Shown here in pieces: positions 15,300 through 22,755 of a stretch of 64,000 bases of DNA. The notes beneath the pieces are model-generated. The model was not told the DNA's origin and searched no databases. It saw only the letters and a program-made list of their open reading frames with translations. Source of the DNA: Sporichthya polymorpha DSM 43042. Its GTDB lineage: Bacteria; Actinomycetota; Actinomycetes; Sporichthyales; Sporichthyaceae. The position numbers were made by a program, and so were the translations under genes. Location: the NCBI RefSeq assembly GCF_000384115.1, contig NZ_KB913029.1, positions 4,501,057 through 4,565,056 of the forward strand, in the 5' to 3' direction. Each line of letters opens with the position of its first letter. Within the stretch, counting starts at the first letter, position 1.

Positions 15300-16606
15300 C
15301 GACCCAGCACCACGTCGGCGCGCACCCCGAAACCGGCGCTCACCCCGTGGCCGGCGCTCACCCGGTGCCGCCGCCGATGGCCTGGCCGCCGCAGTCGCAG
15401 TCGAAGTCGGCAACCGTCGAGCCGCACGACTGCCCGGACTGCCGGGCCCGCACCGCGGTGGCCGCGCCGACCCCCGCGGTCGGCCCCCAGCCGGCGGTCG
15501 CGCCGCGCCCGAAGTCCATCGACCGCGGGCGCCCGACGAACCCGCCGAGGATTCCCGAGCTGCCGCCGGCGCACGGCCGTCGCGCCGTGGTCGTGCTCGC
15601 CGGTCTCGCCGTCGCGCTGTTCCTCGCCGGCCTGGTCTCGGCCGGGACCGGTCAACTGCACGTCGCGCCGGACGAGGTCTTCGGCTCGCTTCTGCACAAG
15701 ATGAACATCTCCCTGGGCCCCATGCCCTCGCACCCCAACGGCGACGCGGTGCTGTGGAACATCCGCTTCCCGCGCCTGGTGATGTGCCTGCTCGTCGGGG
15801 CGGCGCTGGGAGCGAGCGGCGCGGTCATGCAGGGCGTGTTCAGCAACCCGCTCGCCGAGCCCGCGGTCATCGGCGTCTCGTCGGGCGCGGCCGTCGGCGC
15901 CTGCGCGGTCATCGTGTTCGGCTGGACCTTCGCGGGCTCGCTGACGATCGCGGCGGCGGCCTTCCTCACCGCGCTGTTCACGACGCTGCTCGTCTACACG
16001 CTCTCGCGCCGCGAGGGCCGTACCGAGGCGGTCACGCTCGTCCTCATGGGCATCGCCGTGCAGGCCGTGTGCAGCGGCCTGATCGCCTACCTGGTCTTCC
16101 TCGGCGACACCGCGTCCCGCGAGCAGATCGTGTTCTGGCAGCTCGGCAGCTTCAACGGCAGCCGCTGGCAGCACGTCTACATCGCCGCTCCGTGCATCCT
16201 CGTCGGCATCCTCGGTGTGCTGTTCCTGTCGAGGCAGCTCGACCTGCTCGCCCTCGGCGAGCGGCCCGCGCGCCACCTCGGCGTCAACGTCGAGCGCCTG
16301 CGTCTGACCTCGATCGTGCTCGTCACGCTCTGCGTCGCGGCGGCCGTCGCCTTCTCCGGGATCATCGCGTTCATCGGCCTCGTCGTCCCGCACCTCGTGC
16401 GGATGGCGGTCGGGCCGGGCCACACCGTCCTCGTGCCGGCGTCGGCCCTCGGTGGCGCGCTGGTGCTGACGATCGCCGACCTGGTCGCGCGCACCGCGGT
16501 CGACTACGCCGATCTGCCGATCGGCATGCTCACCGCGCTCGTCGGCGGCCCGTTCTTCTTCTGGCTCCTCATGCGGGCCCGTGCGAAGGCGGGAGGCTGG
16601 GCGTGA
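15296..16606 (+). CDS. hmuU: Haem ABC transporter permease HmuU with unusual N-terminal extension
   Basis: A 436-residue FecCD-type permease with about nine to ten membrane segments from residue ~97 onward. Family signatures are LRFPRLV-like NIRFPRLVMCLLVGAALGAS, GVFSNPLAEPAVIGVSSGAA, ERPARHLGVNVER (ATPase-contact region) and GIIAFIGLVVPHLVRM. The first ~95 residues are an extra cytosolic tail not normal for the family. It has three GAHP repeats (residues 8-24), a His44-Asp-Cys46-Pro-Asp-Cys49 cluster and a Pro-rich stretch. The His and Cys-Pro groups could bind haem or metal. It is coupled to hmuT and hmuV by 4-bp overlaps. Confidence 0.93.
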   Translation: MTTQHHVGAHPETGAHPVAGAHPVPPPMAWPPQSQSKSATVEPHDCPDCRARTAVAAPTPAVGPQPAVAPRPKSIDRGRPTNPPRIPELPPAHGRRAVVVLAGLAVALFLAGLVSAGTGQLHVAPDEVFGSLLHKMNISLGPMPSHPNGDAVLWNIRFPRLVMCLLVGAALGASGAVMQGVFSNPLAEPAVIGVSSGAAVGACAVIVFGWTFAGSLTIAAAAFLTALFTTLLVYTLSRREGRTEAVTLVLMGIAVQAVCSGLIAYLVFLGDTASREQIVFWQLGSFNGSRWQHVYIAAPCILVGILGVLFLSRQLDLLALGERPARHLGVNVERLRLTSIVLVTLCVAAAVAFSGIIAFIGLVVPHLVRMAVGPGHTVLVPASALGGALVLTIADLVARTAVDYADLPIGMLTALVGGPFFFWLLMRARAKAGGWA

Positions 16607-17472
16607 AGACCACCACCCTCACCCAGCGCGAGCTCCGGCTCCCCACCCTGAAGGCGCCGGGTGACGTCGTCGCCGAGGCGCGCGACGTGTGCGTCACGCT
16701 CGGTGGCGCGGCGATCCTGCGCAACGTCGACCTGCAGATCCGCGCGGGCCGGGTCCTCGCCCTCGTCGGGCCCAACGGCGCCGGCAAGTCGACCTTGCTC
16801 GGTGCGATCTCCGGCGACCTCGAGCCGACGTCCGGCACCGTCAGCATCGACGGCGCCACCCCCTCGGCCTGGACGTGGCGCGAGCTGGCGATCCGCCGCG
16901 GGGTGCTCATGCAGCGCGTCGACGTCACGTTCCCGTTCGTCGTGACCGAGGTCGTGCGGATGGGCCGCTCCCCCTGGGCCGGCACTGCCGCCGAGGACTG
17001 GGACGACGAGATCGTCGCCGACGCGATGGTCGAGGCCGACGTCACCAGGTTCACCGACCGGGTCTTCAACTCGCTCTCCGGTGGTGAGCGCGCCCGCGCG
17101 GCCATGGCTCGGGTGCTCGCGCAGGAGGCCGGCCTGCTGCTGCTCGACGAGCCAACCGCGGCCATGGACATCAAGCACCAGGAGCTCGTGCTCCAGCTCG
17201 CCCGCGGCCGCGCCCAACGCGGCGACGCGGTCGTGGTCGTCATGCACGACCTCGCGCTCGCGGCCGCCTACGCCGACGACATCGCGGTCATGTCGCGCGG
17301 GCAGATCGCCGCCGTCGGCCACCCGGGCACGGTGCTCACCCCCGAGCTGCTGACCCGCGTCTACGAGCACCCGATCGAGGTCCTGCGCCACCCCCGTACC
17401 GGCGCGGTCGTCGTCCTGCCCCGACGGGACTTCTCGGTCGTCCCCACTGCCCCATCGCAAAGGAGTCACTGA
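16603..17472 (+). CDS. hmuV: Haem ABC transporter ATP-binding protein HmuV
   Basis: A 289-residue ABC ATPase that powers haem import. The GTG at 16603 overlaps the hmuU stop as GTGA. Motifs: Walker A GPNGAGKST, Q-loop in LMQRVDVTFPF, signature LSGGERARAAMARVL, Walker B LLLLDEPTAAMD, and H-loop VVVMHDLALAAAYAD. The HmuV-type spacing and the PFVVTEVVRMGRSPW segment agree with haem/siderophore importers. The gene ends one base into the next start (TGATG), so translation of the following surface protein is coupled. Confidence 0.94.
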   Translation: MKTTTLTQRELRLPTLKAPGDVVAEARDVCVTLGGAAILRNVDLQIRAGRVLALVGPNGAGKSTLLGAISGDLEPTSGTVSIDGATPSAWTWRELAIRRGVLMQRVDVTFPFVVTEVVRMGRSPWAGTAAEDWDDEIVADAMVEADVTRFTDRVFNSLSGGERARAAMARVLAQEAGLLLLDEPTAAMDIKHQELVLQLARGRAQRGDAVVVVMHDLALAAAYADDIAVMSRGQIAAVGHPGTVLTPELLTRVYEHPIEVLRHPRTGAVVVLPRRDFSVVPTAPSQRSH

Positions 17473-18455
17473 TGCGCCGTCAGATACGCCGCCGGATGCG
17501 CAGTCGGATTGCTGCCGCGCTGCTCGCCTGCGGTCTGGCCGGTGTGGCGCTTCCCGCCGCCGCCGTCCCGACCGGTCAGGGCACGGGCAACCCCACGCTC
17601 TCCGCGTCGCCCTCGACCGGGCTCGCCGCCTCCGGCAAGACGACGATCCAGGTCCGCGGCATCGACTACCTCGTGCCCCCGTCGGCCGAGAACGTGCCCG
17701 TCGACGGCGGCATCTACGTCTTCTTCGGCTGGGTCGACACCGCGAAGAAGTGGGGTCCGAGCGGGCGCAACATCAACAACACCGACGGCAACTTCGGGAC
17801 GACCTACCTGTACCCGGGTGCCGGCGGCAGCGCGGACAGCCGCGACAACGGCAACGGCACGGTCTTCATCTCGTTCAGCGCCTCGGGTGAGTCCGGCGAC
17901 GCCACCGGCTTCCACATGGACCGCAACGGCAACTGGTCGGTCCCGATCGAGGTACCGGGTGCCGTTTTCACCACCGAACTGCCGGGCGGCGCCGGGACCA
18001 AGACCACCGACTGCCGGCAGGTCACCTGCGGCGTCTTCACCTTCGGCGCGCACGGCAAGGCCAGCGCCACCAACGAGAAGTTCACCCCGCTGAGCTTCGC
18101 GGGCGGCTCCACCGGCGGCGCGTCCGGCGGCGCGACCGCCACGCCGAAGCCCAGCAGCACCCCGAACGTCACGACCACGGTGGCCCCGACGCCGGCGAGC
18201 GCGACGCCGAAGGCCACCACCTCCGGGTACGACGCGAACGGCGCCCCGACGCGGCTTCCCCAGACCGGAATCGCCGAGGACTTTCCCGTCACGGTCGCCC
18301 CCGCCCCGCTTGACGGCAGCACCGTTGCCGTCGGCGTGAGCGCCGCGAGCGACTCGGGCGGCGGAGGCCTCGCCATGTTCGGCGTGGCCGCCCTGGTCGC
18401 GCTGGTCGTCGCCCTCACGGCATCTCTGTTCTGGCGCTACGGCGTCCGGGATTGA
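17472..18455 (+). CDS. Secreted, membrane-anchored protein of the haem locus, with LPQTG-like motif
   Basis: A 327-residue protein with a signal peptide (about 1-32). A beta-rich domain (about 40-210) opens GNPTLSASPSTGLAASGKTT, as in neocarzinostatin-like actinobacterial surface proteins, and contains a likely disulfide Cys181-Cys186 (DCRQVTCGVFTFGAH). A Thr/Pro/Ala-rich linker (about 211-260) follows. LPQTG at 262-266 is followed by about 33 residues before the membrane segment (299-320) and the WRYGVRD tail. That spacing is long for a sortase signal. It starts one base into the hmuV stop, so it belongs to the transport operon and may help present haem to HmuT. Confidence 0.78.
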   Translation: MRRQIRRRMRSRIAAALLACGLAGVALPAAAVPTGQGTGNPTLSASPSTGLAASGKTTIQVRGIDYLVPPSAENVPVDGGIYVFFGWVDTAKKWGPSGRNINNTDGNFGTTYLYPGAGGSADSRDNGNGTVFISFSASGESGDATGFHMDRNGNWSVPIEVPGAVFTTELPGGAGTKTTDCRQVTCGVFTFGAHGKASATNEKFTPLSFAGGSTGGASGGATATPKPSSTPNVTTTVAPTPASATPKATTSGYDANGAPTRLPQTGIAEDFPVTVAPAPLDGSTVAVGVSAASDSGGGGLAMFGVAALVALVVALTASLFWRYGVRD

Positions 18456-18520
18456 TCCGTCGGTCGACGGCAGTACCACTCGTAACACGCAGCACCACAA
18501 CCAAAGGAGGAGCTGACCAC

Positions 18521-19807
18521 ATGACGGTCACTCAGCTGAAAGAACGCGGGCGACCACGCCTGCGCGCGCTGGCGGCCGCCGCCGCGGGGGCCCTGGCCCT
18601 CACGGGCGTCGGCGTCGTCAACGCATCGACCGCGAACGCCGAGGTGCTCAACGCCACCGGTGGGTCGCTGCAGTGGGGCCTCAAGTCGAGCCTGCTGAGC
18701 TACCACTTCGCCCTGCACTCCGGCACCACGCAGGGTGCCGTCGCGGGCGACGGGGCCACCGCGAGTACGCAGACGCGCGGGTCGGGCGCGGAGACGTACC
18801 CGGCCTTCTGGAACTTCCCGTTCGTCAGCGGCAGTTACGACTCGACGACCCAGAAGTACACCGCGCAGTACGCCGGGTCCGTGACGCTGACCGAGAGCAA
18901 CCCGGCGCCCAGCACCGGGCCGGGCAGCGCCAGTCCCTTCAAGAACTTCAAGGTGGCCAACCCGAAGGTCGTCATCGACCTGGCGAACAACACCAAGTCG
19001 CTGGTCCTCGACGTGGACCCGGGCTCGGACGGTGACCCGACCACCGAGGACGACCCGGCCGTGACCGGCGCCGACTTCGGCACGTTCCCGAACCTCACCA
19101 CCGCGCTGACCCCGACCGGCGGCGCGATCGAGTACTCGAATGTCGCGGCGGCGCTGACCGCAGCCGGTTCGGCGGCCTTCGGCGGGTTCTACGGCGAGGG
19201 CACCGAGATCGACCCGGTCTCGTTCTCCCTCACCGGCCTCACCGGCGGTGGCCCCGGCGAAACCCCGGAGCCGACCCCGACCCCGACCCCGGAGGCCCCG
19301 GGCGACGGCGAGCAGCGGATCACCTTCTCGGTCCCGGAGGCGGGCGAGGACTGCGCCGGCGAGATCGCGTGGGCCATCAAGGCGGCCGAGGACGGTCTGG
19401 TCACCATGTCCGAGGCGGCCCTCAACGGCGACCACCTGGTCTCAACGGGCGCAATCGACCCGATCACGGTCTCGGACAGCCGCACCGGCAGCGACGCGGA
19501 GTGCACACCCGCCTTCACGATCTCGGGACAGGTGACCGACTTCGCGGGCCCGAACGGAGCCTCGATCCCAGGAGCGAACCTGGGGTGGACGCCGAACAGC
19601 GCGGCCGGGTTCATCGCGGCGGGCGGCGCGGTGGCCTCCGGCTACAACGGCGCGGGCCCCGGCCTGTCCCAGCCGTCGACCCTGGCGACCGTCGAGGGCG
19701 GCGAGCCCGGCACCGGTGACGCGGGTGCCGACCTGGAGCTCAAGGCGCCGGTCGAGGCCGAGCCGGGCGAGTACGAGGCGACTCTGACTCTCACCGGCAT
19801 GTCCTGA
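18521..19807 (+). CDS. Secreted HtaA-domain haem-binding protein with WxL-like C-terminus (copy 1)
   Basis: A 428-residue exported protein. The signal peptide (1 to about 41, ending NASTANA) precedes an HtaA-type domain (about 46-235), recognised by GGSLQWGLKSSLLSYHF, AFWNFPFVSGSYDSTTQKYT and AQYAGSVTLTESNPAPS. HtaA domains bind haem in corynebacteria. A TPTPTP linker (about 248-265) leads to a ~155-residue domain (ITFSVPEAGEDCAGEIAWA..., VSDSRTGSDAECTPAFTISG, GANLGWTPN, ending YEATLTLTGMS) with the layout of WxL domains, although both W-x-L sites read FTI and LTL. There is no C-terminal membrane anchor, so it is secreted or held by other proteins. A strong AAAGGAGG site precedes ATG 18521. 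Confidence 0.88.
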   Translation: MTVTQLKERGRPRLRALAAAAAGALALTGVGVVNASTANAEVLNATGGSLQWGLKSSLLSYHFALHSGTTQGAVAGDGATASTQTRGSGAETYPAFWNFPFVSGSYDSTTQKYTAQYAGSVTLTESNPAPSTGPGSASPFKNFKVANPKVVIDLANNTKSLVLDVDPGSDGDPTTEDDPAVTGADFGTFPNLTTALTPTGGAIEYSNVAAALTAAGSAAFGGFYGEGTEIDPVSFSLTGLTGGGPGETPEPTPTPTPEAPGDGEQRITFSVPEAGEDCAGEIAWAIKAAEDGLVTMSEAALNGDHLVSTGAIDPITVSDSRTGSDAECTPAFTISGQVTDFAGPNGASIPGANLGWTPNSAAGFIAAGGAVASGYNGAGPGLSQPSTLATVEGGEPGTGDAGADLELKAPVEAEPGEYEATLTLTGMS

Positions 19808-19871
19808 TCGACCGACTCGGCCGGCTGATCTGACGGTTAGTCAGCTATTAGTCAGCTCCACCTCACATCGT

Positions 19872-19910
19872 GGGGCGGTGGGTCCGAATGGAGCGCGGAC
19901 CCACTGCCCC
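19872..19910 (+). terminator. Intercistronic hairpin between the two HtaA genes
   Basis: 15-base arms (GGGGCGGTGGGTCCG and its partner, one G-U pair) enclose a 9-nt loop. Just upstream a 10-base direct repeat TTAGTCAGCT occurs at 19837-19846 and 19848-19857. The hairpin closely resembles that at 21452-21484. It could be a partial terminator or an mRNA processing/stability element. Confidence 0.6.
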
Positions 19911-19968
19911 CCGATCCCCCACCGACCGACCGGGCCGGCCTCTTGCCGCCCAGAAGGCAGCGTCAGAC

Positions 19969-21381
19969 ATGAAAAACCATCAGAAGCGTGGGGCCAGACA
20001 CGGCCTGCGCCGGGTCACCGCGGTGACCGGTGCCGCCACTCTGGCCGCCGCCACCCTCGTCGGCGGAGCCGGCTCGGCCACCGCGGCGGAGCAGACGATC
20101 ACCGGCGCCTCGTTCACCTGGGGCCTGAACGACTACATCCAGTACACGGGCACCGGCGCCCCCGGCAGCTGCCACTACCTGGCCGCCGGCTCGCTCGACG
20201 GGACCAGCGCCGCCAACACCCAGGCCACGTACAAGGCCGTCGACGGCAACGTCACGATCAAGCTGGGTGACGGCGACCCGACCTGGGCCACGAAGTGCAG
20301 CGGCTTCGGGTCGTTCACCGGCGGCCAGACGACCACGGGCAATGCGGCCAACCAGCGCGTGGTCTGGAGCGGCGGCACCGGGACCCGGGACTCGTCCACG
20401 GGCGAGGCCACCATCACCTTCCCCGGCACGCTGTCGGTGAAGTTCAGCGGCGCGCCGTTCCGCATCGTCGACCCGGTCCTCACCGTCGACAGCGCGGGCA
20501 CCGGCACCCTGAAAGCGGCCATCAAGGCCGGGGCGGACCCGGCGGCGACGGTCGACACGCCGGACGTCACGGTCGCCGAGCTGACCGGGCTGAACACCGG
20601 GAGCACGGCGGAGTTCACCACGACGCCGACCTTCTTCGGTCGGACGATCACGGTCGGCGCCGCCACCCAGCCGACGCAGGCGGCCAAGGATGCCTACGAC
20701 CTGGTCGGTGCCAACCTCTGGGGCGCGTGGCCGGAGTCGTTCGTCAACGCGGCGAACACCGGCAGCGTCAACGCCGGCGGGCGCTTCTACAGCTCCAGCC
20801 CGACGACGACCGGCGACGGGTTCAAGGACCCCCTGCCGATCACCGTCAACTACGGCACCGTGACCGGCGGCGAGACGCCGGCGGACGGCCAGACCGTCAC
20901 GGTCACGGTCCCGGAGGCTCCGGAGGAGTGCGCGGGTGAGGTCGTCTGGGCCCTGAAGAACGGGACCGACGGTGACGTGGCGCTGACCCCGGGCACGGCG
21001 GGTGCGGACCACCTGCCGTTCACGGGCGCGCTCGACCCGATCACGTTCACCGACGGTCGGACCGGCGACGGGGCGGCGTGCTACCCGTCCTTCGGAGTCT
21101 CCGGCCAGGTGAGCGACTTCACCGGGCCCGAGGGCGCCACGATCTCCGGCGCGAACCTCGGTTGGACGCCGAACGTCACCGGCGCGGGCCTGACGGCCGG
21201 CGCTCCGGTCGCGTCCGGCCTGGGCGGCGGGTCCGGTCTCTCGGAGCCCGCGACGCTGGCGACCACGACGGCAGGCAGCACCGGTTCCGGTGACGCCGGG
21301 GCGGACCTGGAGCTTCAGGCTCCGCTCGACGCCGACGCCGGTGATTACGAGGGCACGTTGACCCTCACCGCTCTGACCTGA
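19969..21381 (+). CDS. Secreted HtaA-domain haem-binding protein with WxL-like C-terminus (copy 2)
   Basis: A 470-residue paralogue of the preceding gene. Signal peptide residues 1-40 (ending GSATAA), then an HtaA-type domain (about 45-300) starting GASFTWGLNDYIQYTGTGAP, with a Cys pair (GSCHYLAAGS, ATKCSGFGSF) absent from copy 1. The last ~150 residues (VTVTVPEAPEECAGEVVWAL, TDGRTGDGAACYPSFGVSG, GANLGWTPN, DAGDYEGTLTLTALT) repeat the WxL-like domain of copy 1 with the same conserved blocks. There is no membrane anchor. The two copies probably arose by duplication and diverged in the haem-binding half. ATG 19969 has a rather distant AGAAGG site. Confidence 0.87.
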   Translation: MKNHQKRGARHGLRRVTAVTGAATLAAATLVGGAGSATAAEQTITGASFTWGLNDYIQYTGTGAPGSCHYLAAGSLDGTSAANTQATYKAVDGNVTIKLGDGDPTWATKCSGFGSFTGGQTTTGNAANQRVVWSGGTGTRDSSTGEATITFPGTLSVKFSGAPFRIVDPVLTVDSAGTGTLKAAIKAGADPAATVDTPDVTVAELTGLNTGSTAEFTTTPTFFGRTITVGAATQPTQAAKDAYDLVGANLWGAWPESFVNAANTGSVNAGGRFYSSSPTTTGDGFKDPLPITVNYGTVTGGETPADGQTVTVTVPEAPEECAGEVVWALKNGTDGDVALTPGTAGADHLPFTGALDPITFTDGRTGDGAACYPSFGVSGQVSDFTGPEGATISGANLGWTPNVTGAGLTAGAPVASGLGGGSGLSEPATLATTTAGSTGSGDAGADLELQAPLDADAGDYEGTLTLTALT

Positions 21382-21451
21382 CGTCAGGCATTCCGGCGTC
21401 AGGCACCGCCAGTCGCTGCCGCCAATTCCGACAGGGCGGCAGATGCAAGGA

Positions 21452-21484
21452 GGGCGGGGTCCGGATGGAGCCCGGACCCCGCCC
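21452..21484 (+). terminator. Intercistronic hairpin before the DUF916-like gene
   Basis: Perfect 13-base arms GGGCGGGGTCCGG and CCGGACCCCGCCC enclose the loop ATGGAGC. The loop and stem resemble the hairpin at 19872-19910 (loop AATGGAGCG). A 9-base direct repeat CGTCAGGCA lies upstream at 21382-21390 and 21397-21405. Confidence 0.65.
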
Positions 21485-21596
21485 CAGAGCACCACCGAGA
21501 CCCCTTACGAGTTCCAGCAGCCCCACCAATGTAACCGGCCACCACGGCCAGATCCGGCCGTCTCGCAGTTGCGGCCGGTCGAGAGGAGCAACGTCG

Positions 21597-22755
21597 ATGA
21601 GTCGCCAGGCCACCGTCAGTACCGCGGGCACAGCCGCTCGCCCCACCGGCCGACGCCGCCCATCCGGGCTTCTCGCCGCCGCGGTCGTCGCCACACTCGG
21701 CGGCGCGCTGGCCCTCGGGCCGAGCGCCGTCGCCGCCGACAACCCCACGCCCGGCACGATCGGCGGGGCCCCGTCGGCCGAGTCCCAGGAGGAGAACACC
21801 CTCACCTGGTCGGTCCGCCCGACCCCGCGGGAGGAGGGCGACAACCGCCCGAACTACCTGCTGGACGTGAAGGCGGGCGACGTGGTGAAGGACGCCATCC
21901 GCGTCCGCAACTTCGGCAAGACCGAACTCCCGCTCACGATCTACGCCAGCGACGCCATCACCACGTCGACCGGCGCCATCGACCTGCTCCCGGCCGGCGA
22001 GACGCCGCGCGACGTCGGGGCCTGGATCGAGCTCGATCGAGCGCTCCGAGCTCCGCATCGCCCCCGGCGAGCACGTGGACGTGCCGTTCACGATGACCGT
22101 GCCGAGCAACGCCGAGTCCGGCGACCACACCGGCGGCATCGTCACCTCCTACATCGCACCCGGCCAGGACGACGACGGGCAGCCGGTCAAGCTCGACCGC
22201 CGGCTCGGCAGCCGCGTCCAGGTCCGCGTCGACGGCGAGCTCCGTCCCGGCCTGAGCATCACCGACTTCCAGACCTCCTACGACGGCACCGCGAACCCGG
22301 CGGGCAAGGGCGACATGACCGTCACGTACACGGTCACCAACACCGGCAACGTGCGCATGTCCGCGCTGCAGACGTTCAAGGTCGCCGGCCCGTTCGGCCT
22401 GTCCGGCAAGACCGCGGACCTCAACCTGATGCCCGAGCTGCTCCCGGGCAACTCGCTGACGATGTCCAGCACGCTCTCGGGCGTCTGGCCGATCCTGCGC
22501 AACAGCGCCGACCTCGAGGTCCGGCCGGTGCCGACCCGCCCCGGTGACAACTTCCCGGCCCTGAAGTCGGCCAAGGCCTCGTCGGGTCAGTGGACCATCC
22601 CGTGGACGCTCGTGTTCCTCCTGCTGCTCGGCGCCGCCGGCACCAGCGGCACGATCCTCGCCCGGCGTGAGCTTCAGCGCCGCGAGGCCGCCCGCGTCGA
22701 CGAGGCCGTCCAGGCCACCCTGGCCGCGCACGGTGTGACGGAGGGTCAGTCGTGA
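21597..22755 (+). pseudogene. DUF916-like WxL-interacting membrane protein, frameshifted by a 4-bp duplication
   Basis: ATG 21597 with a GAGAGGAG site starts a signal peptide (about 1-48) and a domain reading ENTLTWSVRPTPREEGDNRP, NYLLDVKAGDVVKDAIRVRN and LPLTIYASDAITTSTGAIDL, typical of DUF916 (the WxL-interacting protein family). At 22033-22040 the sequence is TCGATCGA where the alignable frame needs a single TCGA. After it the reading continues in another frame as ERSELRIAPGEHVDVPFTMT, VPSNAESGDHTGGIV, a second beta domain and a C-terminal membrane helix with basic tail, ending at 22755. Removing four bases would restore a 384-residue protein. This may be a true frameshift, a phase-variable site or an assembly error. 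Without correction the product is truncated before its membrane anchor. Confidence 0.8.

Noticed and set aside
17472-18455. Calling this protein a normal LPXTG sortase substrate
   Set aside because: The membrane helix is 33 residues after LPQTG, whereas true signals have it almost adjacent.
22033-22040. TCGATCGA as a filled-in XhoI cloning scar
   Set aside because: The base change is identical to such a scar, but nothing else in the window indicates cloned DNA; natural duplication or assembly error is simpler.
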